Source: JBBSMX01 sp038232935 (GTDB taxonomy: Bacteria; Bacteroidota; Rhodothermia; Rhodothermales; JANQRZ01). From it: DNA of 16,426 nt. Within the stretch, counting starts at the first letter, position 1. Each line of letters starts with the position of its first letter. The position numbers were made by a program, and so were the translations under genes. The stretch lies in contig JBBSMX010000094.1 of NCBI GenBank assembly GCA_038232935.1, positions 1 through 16,426 of the forward strand, read 5' to 3'. The notes under the pieces are model-generated. The model saw only the letters and a list, made by a program, of their open reading frames with translations. It had not been told where the DNA came from and made no database searches. Positions 8,201 to 15,040 of the stretch are shown piece by piece.

Positions 8201-10453
8201 GAGGGCAGCATCCTCGGCGATCCCGGCCAGCCGCTCCGGATGGACGTGCGGGCGCAGGCCCAACAGTTCGCCTACGGCGACATCCGCATCTCCACGCTCG
8301 ACGCCCGCCTCAACGGCGAGTACGTCGGCAGCATGACGGCGGACTCGACGGCCGCGGACTCGACAGCGTTCGGGCTCGGCTTCCTCGGCACGGCGCGCAT
8401 CGAGTTCGGCTTCTTCTCGCTCCCGTCGCTACGGATCGACGGCGGCGACATCGACCTGACGTACGACGGCAACGAGCTCGCCGCCGCCGGCAAGATCGGC
8501 GTCGACCGGCGGCGCGACCTGGACTTCCGCTTCCGCACCGACCTCAACCCCGAGCAGCAGAGCGTCGTCCTCGAAGCCCTCTCCTTCCGCGTCGATGGGC
8601 AGCAGTGGCAGTTGCTACAAGAGGCCACGATCTCGTACGGCCAGCAGTATCGGTTCCGCAACCTCCTCCTCTTCTCCGAGGACCAGCAGATCGCGGTGGA
8701 CGGCAGCGTGGACCTCGAAGGGGAGCAGAACCTCGTCCTCACCGTCGAGAACCTCCATATCGACACCGTCACCGACCTCGTCGGCTACAACGGCGTCGGC
8801 GGCGTGCTCTCCACGACGCTCGTGCTGAGTGGCCCCGCCGCCTCGCCCGTCATCGACGGCACGCTCCGCATCGACAGCCTCGTCGCCGGGGGCGAGACGG
8901 TCGGCGCGCTCGACCTGAAGCTGGACTACGACAACTTCCGCCTCACGCTCGACGCGCTCCTGACCCACATCTCCGGCCGCCAGCTCAGCGCCGAAGGCTA
9001 CCTCCCGCTCGACTTCACCCTCGGCGGCACCGTGAGCGAGGCGGCCCCGTCGAGCGACGTGAACTTCGTGGTGCGGGCGGACTCGTTCCCCGTCGCGTGG
9101 GCGGAGCCGTTCCTCCCACCCGAGACGTTCACCGAGATCGGCGGCACCCTCGACGCCGACATCGCCGTCACCGGCACGCAGGCCGATCCGCAACTCAGCG
9201 GGGACGCCCTCCTCGCCAACGGGCGGCTCGGGCTCATCGTCGTCGGGCGGACGTACGAGAACGTCACGATCCCCCTCACGTTCGAGGGCAACACGGTGCG
9301 GGTCCGGGAAGCGAGCGCAGGCGCGGGTAAAAACGGCCGGCTCCTCGCGGAGGGCACCATCACCCTGCCCAAGCTCTCCCTCGGCGAGCTCGCCATCGCC
9401 ATCGAGATGGACGACTTCCGCGTCATCGACACGCCGACGTACCAGGACCTCCGCCTCACCACGCGCGGCCAACCCCTCCTCTTCCAGGGGACGACGGATC
9501 AGCCCCGCCTCACCGGGGCCATCACCCTCGCCTCCGGCGACATCTACCTCACCGAGGAGCTCACCGGGCCGGACATCGCCGAGGTGAAGCTGACGGACGC
9601 GCAGATCCAGCGCATCGAGGCCACCTTCGGCACACGCATCACCCAGGCGGACACGGCGCGCTCCGTCTTCATGCAGAACCTCGCGCTCGACCTCGACGTC
9701 GAGATCGACCGCAACGTGTGGCTCCGCGGCCGGCAGAGCCCCCTCCTCGACATCGAGTTCGCCGGGACACTCCTCGTGCAGAAACAGCCCGGCGGCGAGA
9801 ACCAGCTCTTCCGCTCCATCGAGGTCGTCCGCGGAAAGGTCAAGGTCTACGGGCGCAGCTTCGACATCACGCGGGGGACACTCACCTTCAACGGCCCCGT
9901 CCCCGAGACCCTCATCGACATCGAGGCCGCCTACCGCATCCCGGCGCGGCAAGGCCCCGGCACCGAGGCCACGATCAATCTCTCTTTCGCCGGTCGCCTC
10001 GGGACCGAAGGCGAGCAGAGCGAGGACGGCCTCGAGCTCACCCTCTCGGCGGACCCGGCGATGGAGAACACCGACATCATCTCGTACATCGCCACGGGCC
10101 GGCCGGCCGGCGAGGCATTCCAGGGCGGCGGCGGGGCCGGCAACCTCGCTGTGAGCCAGCTCGCCTCGATCGTCGAAGGGCTCGCTGCTAACTCGCTCGG
10201 GCTCGACGTCGTCGAAGTGACGCAGCGGCCGGACGACGCGATCGTCGTCACCTTCGGCAGCTACGTCACGAGCCGAACGTTCGCCTCCGTCAGCCAGGTC
10301 GTCACGGAGGGCCGGGGCCGACCGGAGGAGCAGGACGGGCGGATTCCCGAGGTCACGATCGAGTACCAACTGTTGAACTGGCTCCTGTTTCGGCTGGAGC
10401 GGCGCAACACCGGCGGCGTCGGCGGCACCGCGCAGATCGAACTGGCGTACTGA
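5237..10453 (+). CDS. tamB: TamB-family translocation/assembly (AsmA-like) protein, 1738 aa
   Basis: Inner-membrane-anchored periplasmic bridge of the TAM complex; TamB relatives are implicated in phospholipid transport to the outer membrane and in assembly of some outer-membrane proteins. Visible: a short basic N-terminus, one membrane helix at about 38-60, long beta-rich repetitive sequence, and the diagnostic C-terminal TamB (DUF490) domain, recognisable from VVRGKVKVYGRSFDI onward (about residue 1530 to the end) with terminal residues suited to docking on TamA. No ATG lies near the 5' end. TTG 5237 is the earliest usable start, and GTG 5273 (residue 13) is an alternative. At 1738 residues it is much longer than Escherichia coli TamB (about 1259). 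The excess largely matches six or more units of about 101 residues (from 375). A short ADSTA duplication is encoded at 8339-8368. The gene follows tamA by 15 bases. Confidence 0.93.
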   Translation: MADPQFYTREDPVPERPADAEAEARSRARWQRVLRRVLKGVLIFVAVVLGLVLAVVLLLQTEFGRQKVENIALSQIQELLAEGNTVTVERLDGNFLGRARLLGLVIEQGGQPVIRIDTAYADYNLTSLIESRLSLGEVYAAGVEVYARQAADSTWNLAHVLKPAVEDTSSSSAFTIVFDEAQLTRGRVEAHFYSPRRDSVLTVDGLEARVSSFVKGPHRLEGTLDTLYATATPPSASGPVRIAGAGAFGDDAVTLDALLLQSAQSDVRTSGTIDYGGDALTFDLDLQATPLAFADVRAFAPVEVYGTATIRLQTQGTPEDIIARVNAEFEEGGAVDLNGVFSAGEDGPVRYAAKGSITDLNPGRILGNPAFDGDLNATLDVDLGGASLQELDGSVDLKMRGSTFADREIQRLDLVSTFTDGLADFTLGGAVPGAKVLARGTARPFAEVPRYDVRGELNDVDLATLLNDPSQRGRFSGTFAVEGRGIDPQEAVATASVNLGQAQFGDVQLEQLRLTASLDRQTVRYNTEAAFSGGDGLVEAQGTLRPFAEPLAYTVEEGRLQHFDIAAVTGDTTHTDLTGTFALSGSGIDPQTMALDLAANLRDSSYDTYTVPAANFTANLRRGNLTFDVDADLAEAGGLSAAGTARPFADPLAYQATGTLRHLDLAVLTDNPAQSSDLTGTFDVNGTGIDPQTLAADIRLDLRDSRFREQQLTAGTVTGSLRSGTLNLTVDATTPEGALNFAVAGRPFDENPTLQLSEGTFRGLNLALVLDNPNLQTDLNGRLELDASGFDPQTSDITGRIVLLPSRINGALIDDGLIQLDLRRGYAEASADLDFQQGEAALTFTGRPFDEVPTYNTAGTLDSLDIGALVGDDGAERTSVNLAFDVDGRGFDPQTMALQGSLQGGRSRLVGATVDTLRTDFALAESVLRVDNLLLRSSFADANGEGQIALYDAQQTQSTAFTFDADIKDTSPLNPYLAQPLTLEEGQIEGSILGDPGQPLRMDVRAQAQQFAYGDIRISTLDARLNGEYVGSMTADSTAADSTAFGLGFLGTARIEFGFFSLPSLRIDGGDIDLTYDGNELAAAGKIGVDRRRDLDFRFRTDLNPEQQSVVLEALSFRVDGQQWQLLQEATISYGQQYRFRNLLLFSEDQQIAVDGSVDLEGEQNLVLTVENLHIDTVTDLVGYNGVGGVLSTTLVLSGPAASPVIDGTLRIDSLVAGGETVGALDLKLDYDNFRLTLDALLTHISGRQLSAEGYLPLDFTLGGTVSEAAPSSDVNFVVRADSFPVAWAEPFLPPETFTEIGGTLDADIAVTGTQADPQLSGDALLANGRLGLIVVGRTYENVTIPLTFEGNTVRVREASAGAGKNGRLLAEGTITLPKLSLGELAIAIEMDDFRVIDTPTYQDLRLTTRGQPLLFQGTTDQPRLTGAITLASGDIYLTEELTGPDIAEVKLTDAQIQRIEATFGTRITQADTARSVFMQNLALDLDVEIDRNVWLRGRQSPLLDIEFAGTLLVQKQPGGENQLFRSIEVVRGKVKVYGRSFDITRGTLTFNGPVPETLIDIEAAYRIPARQGPGTEATINLSFAGRLGTEGEQSEDGLELTLSADPAMENTDIISYIATGRPAGEAFQGGGGAGNLAVSQLASIVEGLAANSLGLDVVEVTQRPDDAIVVTFGSYVTSRTFASVSQVVTEGRGRPEEQDGRIPEVTIEYQLLNWLLFRLERRNTGGVGGTAQIELAY
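6359..8182 (+). repeat. Six tandem units of about 101 codons inside tamB
   Basis: Units start at residues 375, 477, 579, 680, 781 and 882, i.e. spacings of 102, 102, 101, 101 and 101. Five units carry G-x-G-[IF]-DPQ near their start, and the later part has an RPF-[AD]-E-x-P-like motif followed by G-x-[LF]-x-x-[LF]-[DN]-[IL]. The first unit is the most divergent (it lacks DPQ), and the sixth lacks the RPF motif. A weaker seventh unit seems to start at 983. Probably each unit forms one stretch of the lipid-binding beta groove. Confidence 0.8.
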
Positions 10454-10463
10454 GGCCGTAGGG

Positions 10464-10477
10464 TTTCTCGTTTACCC
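10464..10477 (+). repeat. Trace of family B heptamer in the tamB-mlaE spacer
   Basis: TTTCTCG (10464-10470) followed by TTTACCC. The ten bases TTTCTCGTTT are identical to 12365-12374 in the mlaF-mlaD spacer. Only one and a half units are present, so it may be a remnant or chance. Confidence 0.3.
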
Positions 10478-10530
10478 GCCCCTATCCGGCCCTACCTTAC
10501 CGGTGTCCCCACCCTTACCGCCCCGCCCGC

Positions 10531-11460
10531 ATGGAGCCTCCCCGCATCACCGACCCTGCGCCTCAGTCCGAGCCGAATTCCTCGTTCGCGGAGCGGACAC
10601 GCCAGGCGCGGAAGGCGCGCGCCAACGAGAGGATCCTCCGCGAGAAGAGCCTCGGCGAACGCACGATCGAGCGCATCCGCCACTCGCAGAGCGTGCTCTA
10701 CGCCATCCTCGACCAGGCCGGCCGCCTCTTCGGGTTCATCGGCGAGTTCTTCAAGCGGGCCTGGCGGAAGCCGTTCGAGTTCAAAGAGCTGCTCAACCAG
10801 ATGGACGAGGTGGGGAGCAAGAGCTTCCTGCGCGTCAGCGTCTGTGGCCTCGCCATCGGCATCGTGCTCGCGATGCAGAGCCGAGGCACGCTCGCGCGGT
10901 TCGGGGCCGAGGCCTTCCTCCCGAGCATGCTCGCGCTCAGCGTGTTCAAAGAGATCGGCCCCGTGATCACGGGGCTGGTGCTCGCGGGCCGGCTCGGCGC
11001 GGGCTTCGCCGCCGAGATCGGCTCGATGAAAGTGACCGAGCAGATCGACGCGATGGAGGCGGCGGCGCTCAAGCCGTTCCACTACCTCGTCGTGACGCGG
11101 GTGCTCGCCTGCATCATCATGTTCCCCCTCATGACGATGCTCGTGGACGTCATCGCCCTCTCGGGCGGGTTCATGGAGAGCAACCTCTCGGCGGGCATGG
11201 ACTGGCAGGTCTTCATCGACACGGCGTTCTCGAGCATGCGCTTCGTGGACATCACCGTGGACACGCTCAAGACGAGCATCTTCGGCTTCATCGTCGGGAT
11301 CGTGGCGTGCTTCCTCGGCTACACCGTACGCGGCGGTACGCGCGAGGTGGGGCAGGCGGCCATGCAGGCCGTCGTGCTCTCGTCGCTCTTCATCCTCATC
11401 GCCGATGTCATCATCGTGCGGATCTCCCTGCTCATCTTCGGCGACATATCCGGCGGCTGA
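10531..11460 (+). CDS. mlaE: MlaE-family phospholipid ABC transporter permease
   Basis: Integral-membrane permease of an MCE-type ABC transporter that moves phospholipids between the inner membrane and the periplasmic MCE subunit. The 309-residue protein has the hallmark MlaE core: GRLGAGFAAEIGSM (153-166) followed by KVTEQIDAMEAA (167-178), then hydrophobic segments at about 188-212, 250-268 and 278-304. Compared with the usual length of about 260, it carries an extra N-terminal arm of roughly 50 charged residues before the first membrane-associated segment. ATG 10531 is the first good start; no Shine-Dalgarno is seen. It lies 77 bases after tamB and 67 bases before mlaF, all in the same direction. 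The paired presence of MlaF and MlaD makes the assignment firm, while the direction of lipid transport cannot be read from sequence. Confidence 0.94.
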   Translation: MEPPRITDPAPQSEPNSSFAERTRQARKARANERILREKSLGERTIERIRHSQSVLYAILDQAGRLFGFIGEFFKRAWRKPFEFKELLNQMDEVGSKSFLRVSVCGLAIGIVLAMQSRGTLARFGAEAFLPSMLALSVFKEIGPVITGLVLAGRLGAGFAAEIGSMKVTEQIDAMEAAALKPFHYLVVTRVLACIIMFPLMTMLVDVIALSGGFMESNLSAGMDWQVFIDTAFSSMRFVDITVDTLKTSIFGFIVGIVACFLGYTVRGGTREVGQAAMQAVVLSSLFILIADVIIVRISLLIFGDISGG

Positions 11461-11527
11461 CGAGCGAAGCCGGACCTAGCCTCCCGCAGCCACCCGGTCG
11501 GCCGCGTTTCTACCTCAGCCTCAATCC

Positions 11528-12343
11528 ATGCTAGACGCCCTCAAGAAAAACGACGCCGATGCCGCGCCCGTCACCGGTGGCTCCCCGCCGCCGCCGGACG
11601 ACATCATCATCGAGCTGCGGAACGTCCACAAGAGCTTCGGCGATCACGAGGTGCTGCGCGGCATCTCGCTCTCGGTGAAGAAGGGGACGAGCGCCGTCGT
11701 GCTCGGCGGCTCGGGCTCGGGCAAGAGCGTGCTCATCCGCCACATCGTCGGCCTGCTGAAGCCGGACCAGGGCGAGGTGTGGGTGAAGGGGCAGCGCGTG
11801 GACCTCCTCGACGGCAACGAGCTCGACCGCGTCCGCCTCTCCATCGGCTACCTCTTCCAGGGCGGTGCCCTCTTCGACTCGATGAATGTCGAGGACAACA
11901 TGCGGTTCTACCTCGACCGCCACACCGACCTCTCGAAGGCCGAGAAGCAGGAGCGGATCGAGCGCGCGGCCGAGGACGTGAACCTGTCCCAGACGCTGAA
12001 GCAGTTCCCGGCCGAGCTCTCCGGCGGGCAAAAGAAGCGGATCGGCCTCGCGCGCGCCGTCATCCTCGAACCCGAGATCATCCTCTACGACGAGCCGACG
12101 ACGGGGCTCGACCCCGTCAGCGTCCGTGTCGTCTCCGACCTCATCGTGCGGCTGCGCGACGAGCGCGGGATCTCGTCGGTCGCCATCACGCACGACCTGC
12201 TCGCCGCCTCCATCATCAGCGACGACGTGCACTTCCTCTACGAGGGTCGTTTCATCGCCAGCGGCTCGCTCGACGAGATCCGCGAGACGAAGAATCCCGT
12301 CCTCGAAGAGTTCTTTTACGGTACGGAGGAGTACGGAGCATGA
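11528..12343 (+). CDS. mlaF: MlaF-family phospholipid ABC transporter ATPase
   Basis: Cytoplasmic ATPase that powers the MlaE permease. All ABC motifs are intact in the 271-residue protein: Walker A GGSGSGKS (60-67), Q-loop Gln111 in LFQGGALF, signature LSGGQKKR (164-171), Walker B ILYDEP (185-190) with catalytic Glu189, D-loop GLDP, and switch His222. FQGGALFDS and the LSGGQKKR variant are typical of Mla/Ttg2A ATPases. A flexible, Pro-rich extension of about 25 residues precedes the nucleotide-binding domain. ATG 11528 is preceded by a pyrimidine-rich leader with no Shine-Dalgarno. It is followed by an unusually long 165-bp spacer before mlaD that holds inverted heptamer repeats. Confidence 0.95.
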   Translation: MLDALKKNDADAAPVTGGSPPPPDDIIIELRNVHKSFGDHEVLRGISLSVKKGTSAVVLGGSGSGKSVLIRHIVGLLKPDQGEVWVKGQRVDLLDGNELDRVRLSIGYLFQGGALFDSMNVEDNMRFYLDRHTDLSKAEKQERIERAAEDVNLSQTLKQFPAELSGGQKKRIGLARAVILEPEIILYDEPTTGLDPVSVRVVSDLIVRLRDERGISSVAITHDLLAASIISDDVHFLYEGRFIASGSLDEIRETKNPVLEEFFYGTEEYGA

Positions 12344-12350
12344 CGTGGGG

Positions 12351-12378
12351 TTCCTCGTTTGCCGTTTCTCGTTTCTAG
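12351..12378 (+). repeat. Degenerate heptamer array, family B, plus-strand arm
   Basis: Four contiguous 7-base units starting 7 bases after the mlaF stop: TTCCTCG, TTTGCCG (to 12364), then TTTCTCG and TTTCTAG (12365-12378). The partner arm at 12407-12434 is on the opposite strand. GGGTTCCT (12348-12355) pairs perfectly with 12430-12437. Confidence 0.65.
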
Positions 12379-12406
12379 TCGAGTGAAGACGGCCGAGCGT
12401 GCCGGA

Positions 12407-12434
12407 TCAGAAACCAAGGGCTAGAAACCAGGAA
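12407..12434 (-). repeat. Degenerate heptamer array, family B, minus-strand arm
   Basis: Read on the minus strand there are four contiguous heptamers: TTCCTGG (12434-12428), TTTCTAG (12427-12421), then the variants CCCTTGG and TTTCTGA (12420-12407). Both arms are 28 bases and are separated by 28 bases (12379-12406). Together they could form an imperfect stem-loop in the mlaF-mlaD transcript. Confidence 0.65.
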
Positions 12435-12470
12435 CCCTCCCCCACGCACGAACCGCTCGGCCTCCGTAGT

Positions 12471-12476
12471 TATACT
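12471..12476 (+). promoter_or_regulatory. Candidate -10 element upstream of mlaD
   Basis: TATACT, five of six matches to the -10 consensus, lies 32 bases before the mlaD ATG in an otherwise GC-rich spacer. No clear -35 or -33 element was found, so an internal promoter for mlaD is only a possibility. Confidence 0.25.
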
Positions 12477-12508
12477 TCGGCTCACACACGAACCTCACAG
12501 GTAGCCTC

Positions 12509-13645
12509 ATGTCCCGTCAAGCCCGGCTCGGCCTCATCGTCCTCGGCGGCGTCGCCGCGTTCATGCTGGCGCTCTTCGTGCTCGCCAACCGCACGTTCCT
12601 GCTCTCCGACACGTTCCGCGTGAAGGCCACGTTCTACGACGCGGGCGGCCTCCTGCCCGGCGCACCCGTGCAGTACCAGGGCATCGGCGTCGGCCGCGTC
12701 GAGTACATCGAGCTCCCGGAGGTCCCGGGCGCGCCGATCACCGTCGGCATGGCGATTCGGGAGGAGGCACGCCCGCTCGTCCGCCAGGACAGCCGCGCGC
12801 TCATCCAGACGCAGGGGCTCGTCGGCAACATGATGGTCGTGCTGGCGGGGGGGAGCACGACGGAGCCGATCGTGGCCGAGGGCGGGACCATCACCGGCGT
12901 AGACCCCTTCAACTTCGCCGCCGTCACCGACCGGATGTTCGAGTCCGTCGCCCGGTTCGACTCGGTGACGGTCGCGTTCACCGGGATCATGGGCGATATC
13001 CGGAGCGGCGAGGGCACCCTCGGCGCGTTCCTCTACGACGACCGGCTCTACGAGGAGAGTGTGCTGACGACGCAGGAGACGCGCGCCGCCCTCCGCAACC
13101 TCACGCGCGAGGCCGACGCCCTCGTCGGGATCGCCGCGAACGCCTCGGAGGGCATCAACTCGATCATCCAGAAAGTGAACGAGGGAGACGGCACCCTCGC
13201 CCGCATCCTCAACGACGACGAGATGTACGAAGAGGCGCTCCGGGCTACAACCGCCTTCAGCAACTCCGCCGCCGACGTCGAGACGGTGACGAACCGGATG
13301 GAGGACGCGGCCAACTGGGGCTCGCTCGCCATGTTCAGGCTCGCCGAAAACATGGAGGCGCTCAAGGAGAACTTCTTCTTCAAGGGCTACTACGAGCGCC
13401 GTGGCTACCGCGAGAAGGCCCCGTTCGAGATCCGCGAGCAGGCGCTACAGGAGACGTACCAGGCGCTGGAGCAGCGCGAGCGCGAGCTCTACGAGTGGCA
13501 ACAGCGCTTGGCCGAGCAGGAGGGCATCGTCGTGCCCGAGGAGGTGGAGCGGGACGACGCGGACGCCGATGCCGGCGTGCAGCAGGACACCGGCGACGCG
13601 ATGGGCGCGCGCGTACCGTCCCCTCCGGCGTCCGGCGGGCAGTAG
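12509..13645 (+). CDS. mlaD: MlaD-family MCE-domain protein
   Basis: Periplasmic, inner-membrane-anchored substrate-binding subunit of the MlaEF transporter. The 378-residue protein has one N-terminal membrane helix (about 8-26) and an MCE domain at about 36-115 with the typical DAGGLLPGAPVQYQGI (44-59) and VGRV. Residues 167-184 and 226-242 contain two related copies of a G-x-GTL-[GA]-x-[FI]-L-x-DD-x-[LM]-YEE motif. NFFFKGYYERRGY (288-300) resembles the membrane-proximal motif of Bacteroidota MCE proteins. A predicted coiled coil (about 308-338) and an acidic tail close the protein. It is longer than E. coli MlaD (183 aa). Start ATG 12509 is preceded by a weak AGG. The stop is 15 bases before the next gene. 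No mlaC or mlaB is nearby. Confidence 0.92.
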   Translation: MSRQARLGLIVLGGVAAFMLALFVLANRTFLLSDTFRVKATFYDAGGLLPGAPVQYQGIGVGRVEYIELPEVPGAPITVGMAIREEARPLVRQDSRALIQTQGLVGNMMVVLAGGSTTEPIVAEGGTITGVDPFNFAAVTDRMFESVARFDSVTVAFTGIMGDIRSGEGTLGAFLYDDRLYEESVLTTQETRAALRNLTREADALVGIAANASEGINSIIQKVNEGDGTLARILNDDEMYEEALRATTAFSNSAADVETVTNRMEDAANWGSLAMFRLAENMEALKENFFFKGYYERRGYREKAPFEIREQALQETYQALEQRERELYEWQQRLAEQEGIVVPEEVERDDADADAGVQQDTGDAMGARVPSPPASGGQ

Positions 13646-13660
13646 CGACGCTGCCCCTCC

Positions 13661-14986
13661 ATGCCTCCTGCCCCCCCCCACGCCGATGAGGAGCAGCGAG
13701 AGCGGTTCTCGCTCTCGCGAGTGGTCGTGTTTCAGGGACTCCTCGTGCTGGGTGGGCTCGCGGCCTTCTTCTTCCTGGTCATCGAGCTGCGCGCCCTCCT
13801 GAGTCCGCTGCTGCTGGCGGCGGCAGGGGCGGTGCTGGTGTGGCCGCTACGCGAGCACCGCGTGGTGCGGTCCCTGCTGCTGGCGGGCGGGCTGCTGCTG
13901 CTATTCTGGCTGGTCTCGGTGACGGGCAGCGTGCTGCTCCCGTTCGCCGTGGTCTACCTGCTGGCGTATCTCCTCGACCCGGCGGTGAGCGCGGCGCACC
14001 GCCGGTGGAGTGTCCCGCGCTGGGCCTCGTCGCTCCTGCTCACGCTCGTCGCCGTCGGGGCCATCGTCGCGATCCTCGTGGTGCTGGTCCCCAACGTGAT
14101 CGGGAAGATCGAGGAGCTCGCGGCGGGGCTGCTCGGGAGCCTGACGCGGGCGCAGGCATGGATCATGAACAGCCGCTTCGTGGCGTACCTCGATGAGGCG
14201 GGGCTGGTGGAACGGGCGGAGCTGCAAGCCCAGCTCACCTCTGTGCTACCGGGGCAGGTCGGCGGGCTCGTGGCGCAGATCCCCGTCGTGCTCCAGACCC
14301 TCACCCAGAGCGTCTCCTCCATCATCGCGCTCATCACGACGGTGACGCTCATCCCCGTCCTCCTCTTCTACACGCTCCGCGACTTCCCGACCATCGAGCA
14401 GAACCTGATCGGCGTGTTTCCGAAGATCCGGGGCGACCGGAGCTACCTCACGAAGGTGGGCCACATCGTCGGCTCGTACCTGCGCGGGCAGCTCACGATC
14501 TCGGCGATCTCGGCGTTCAACGTCTCCCTCTTCCTCACACTTTTCGGCGTCCCATTCGCCCTACTCATCGGGCTGATCGCCGGGCTGCTGAACATGATTC
14601 CGAACGTGGGGATCATCCTGACGAACGTGCTCGGCGTCGTCATCGCGCTGATCTTCGGGACGCCGGTGGACGCCCTCGTGGTGGTGATCGTCCTGTTCGC
14701 GCAGCAGATCCTGGAGGCGACCATCCTCTCGCCGAACATCATGAGCTACCAGGTGGGGCTCCACCCCGTCCTCGTCATCCTGTCCCTCCTGCTCTTCGGC
14801 GCGACGATGGGGTTCTTCGGCCTCCTCGTCGCCGTGCCGCTGACAGCGCTGCTGGTGACGTTCTATACGACGTATCGGGAAGAGATGACGCTGGACTTCA
14901 CGGGGGACGCAAGCGACGAGGCCCCTCCCCTAATCGTTGCGCCAGAGGCTCCGGGCGGTGGCACCGGCGGGCGCAAGCGCCCCTAG
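13661..14986 (+). CDS. AI-2E transporter (PerM/UPF0118) family protein
   Basis: A 441-residue multi-pass inner-membrane protein of the AI-2E exporter/PerM family. Known members range from autoinducer-2 export (TqsA) to ion antiport, so the substrate here is unknown. Hydrophobic segments occur at about 22-62, 69-106, 121-145, 213-239, 281-333, 335-352 and 368-400. The family signature near the C-terminus is clear: Gln349 and Glu352 in QQILEATILSPNI (348-360) followed by VGLHP (365-369). A periplasmic or cytosolic amphipathic region at 146-212 matches the family's long central loop. The tail after 405 is polar and Gly-rich. ATG 13661 lies 15 bases after mlaD, so co-transcription with the mla genes is likely, although no functional link is established. 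No luxS is in the window. Confidence 0.9.
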   Translation: MPPAPPHADEEQRERFSLSRVVVFQGLLVLGGLAAFFFLVIELRALLSPLLLAAAGAVLVWPLREHRVVRSLLLAGGLLLLFWLVSVTGSVLLPFAVVYLLAYLLDPAVSAAHRRWSVPRWASSLLLTLVAVGAIVAILVVLVPNVIGKIEELAAGLLGSLTRAQAWIMNSRFVAYLDEAGLVERAELQAQLTSVLPGQVGGLVAQIPVVLQTLTQSVSSIIALITTVTLIPVLLFYTLRDFPTIEQNLIGVFPKIRGDRSYLTKVGHIVGSYLRGQLTISAISAFNVSLFLTLFGVPFALLIGLIAGLLNMIPNVGIILTNVLGVVIALIFGTPVDALVVVIVLFAQQILEATILSPNIMSYQVGLHPVLVILSLLLFGATMGFFGLLVAVPLTALLVTFYTTYREEMTLDFTGDASDEAPPLIVAPEAPGGGTGGRKRP

Positions 14987-15040
14987 CCTGTTGCCTTTCA
15001 TCATCCGCTGTATTTTCAGCGCTCCCCTACTCTGCGTGCT

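Noticed and set aside
8615..10369. A 584-codon minus-strand open frame opposite the tamB 3' half
   Set aside because: Same reason; it covers the conserved TamB domain on the other strand and shows no protein-like pattern.
10454..10530. GTAGGG...CCCTAC pairing after tamB as a terminator
   Set aside because: Only six base pairs with a loop of over 20 bases and no T-tract; too weak to call.
13696..13718. Perfect 8-bp hairpin with 7-base loop in the first codons of the AI-2E-family gene
   Set aside because: It lies in Arg/Ser/Glu codons, where GC-rich inverted sequences arise easily; no regulatory partner or terminator feature was seen.
14991..15016. TTGCCT and TATTTT as a promoter before the hypothetical gene
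   Set aside because: The spacing of 14 bases is too short for a sigma-70 type promoter and does not fit the Bacteroidota -33/-7 arrangement.
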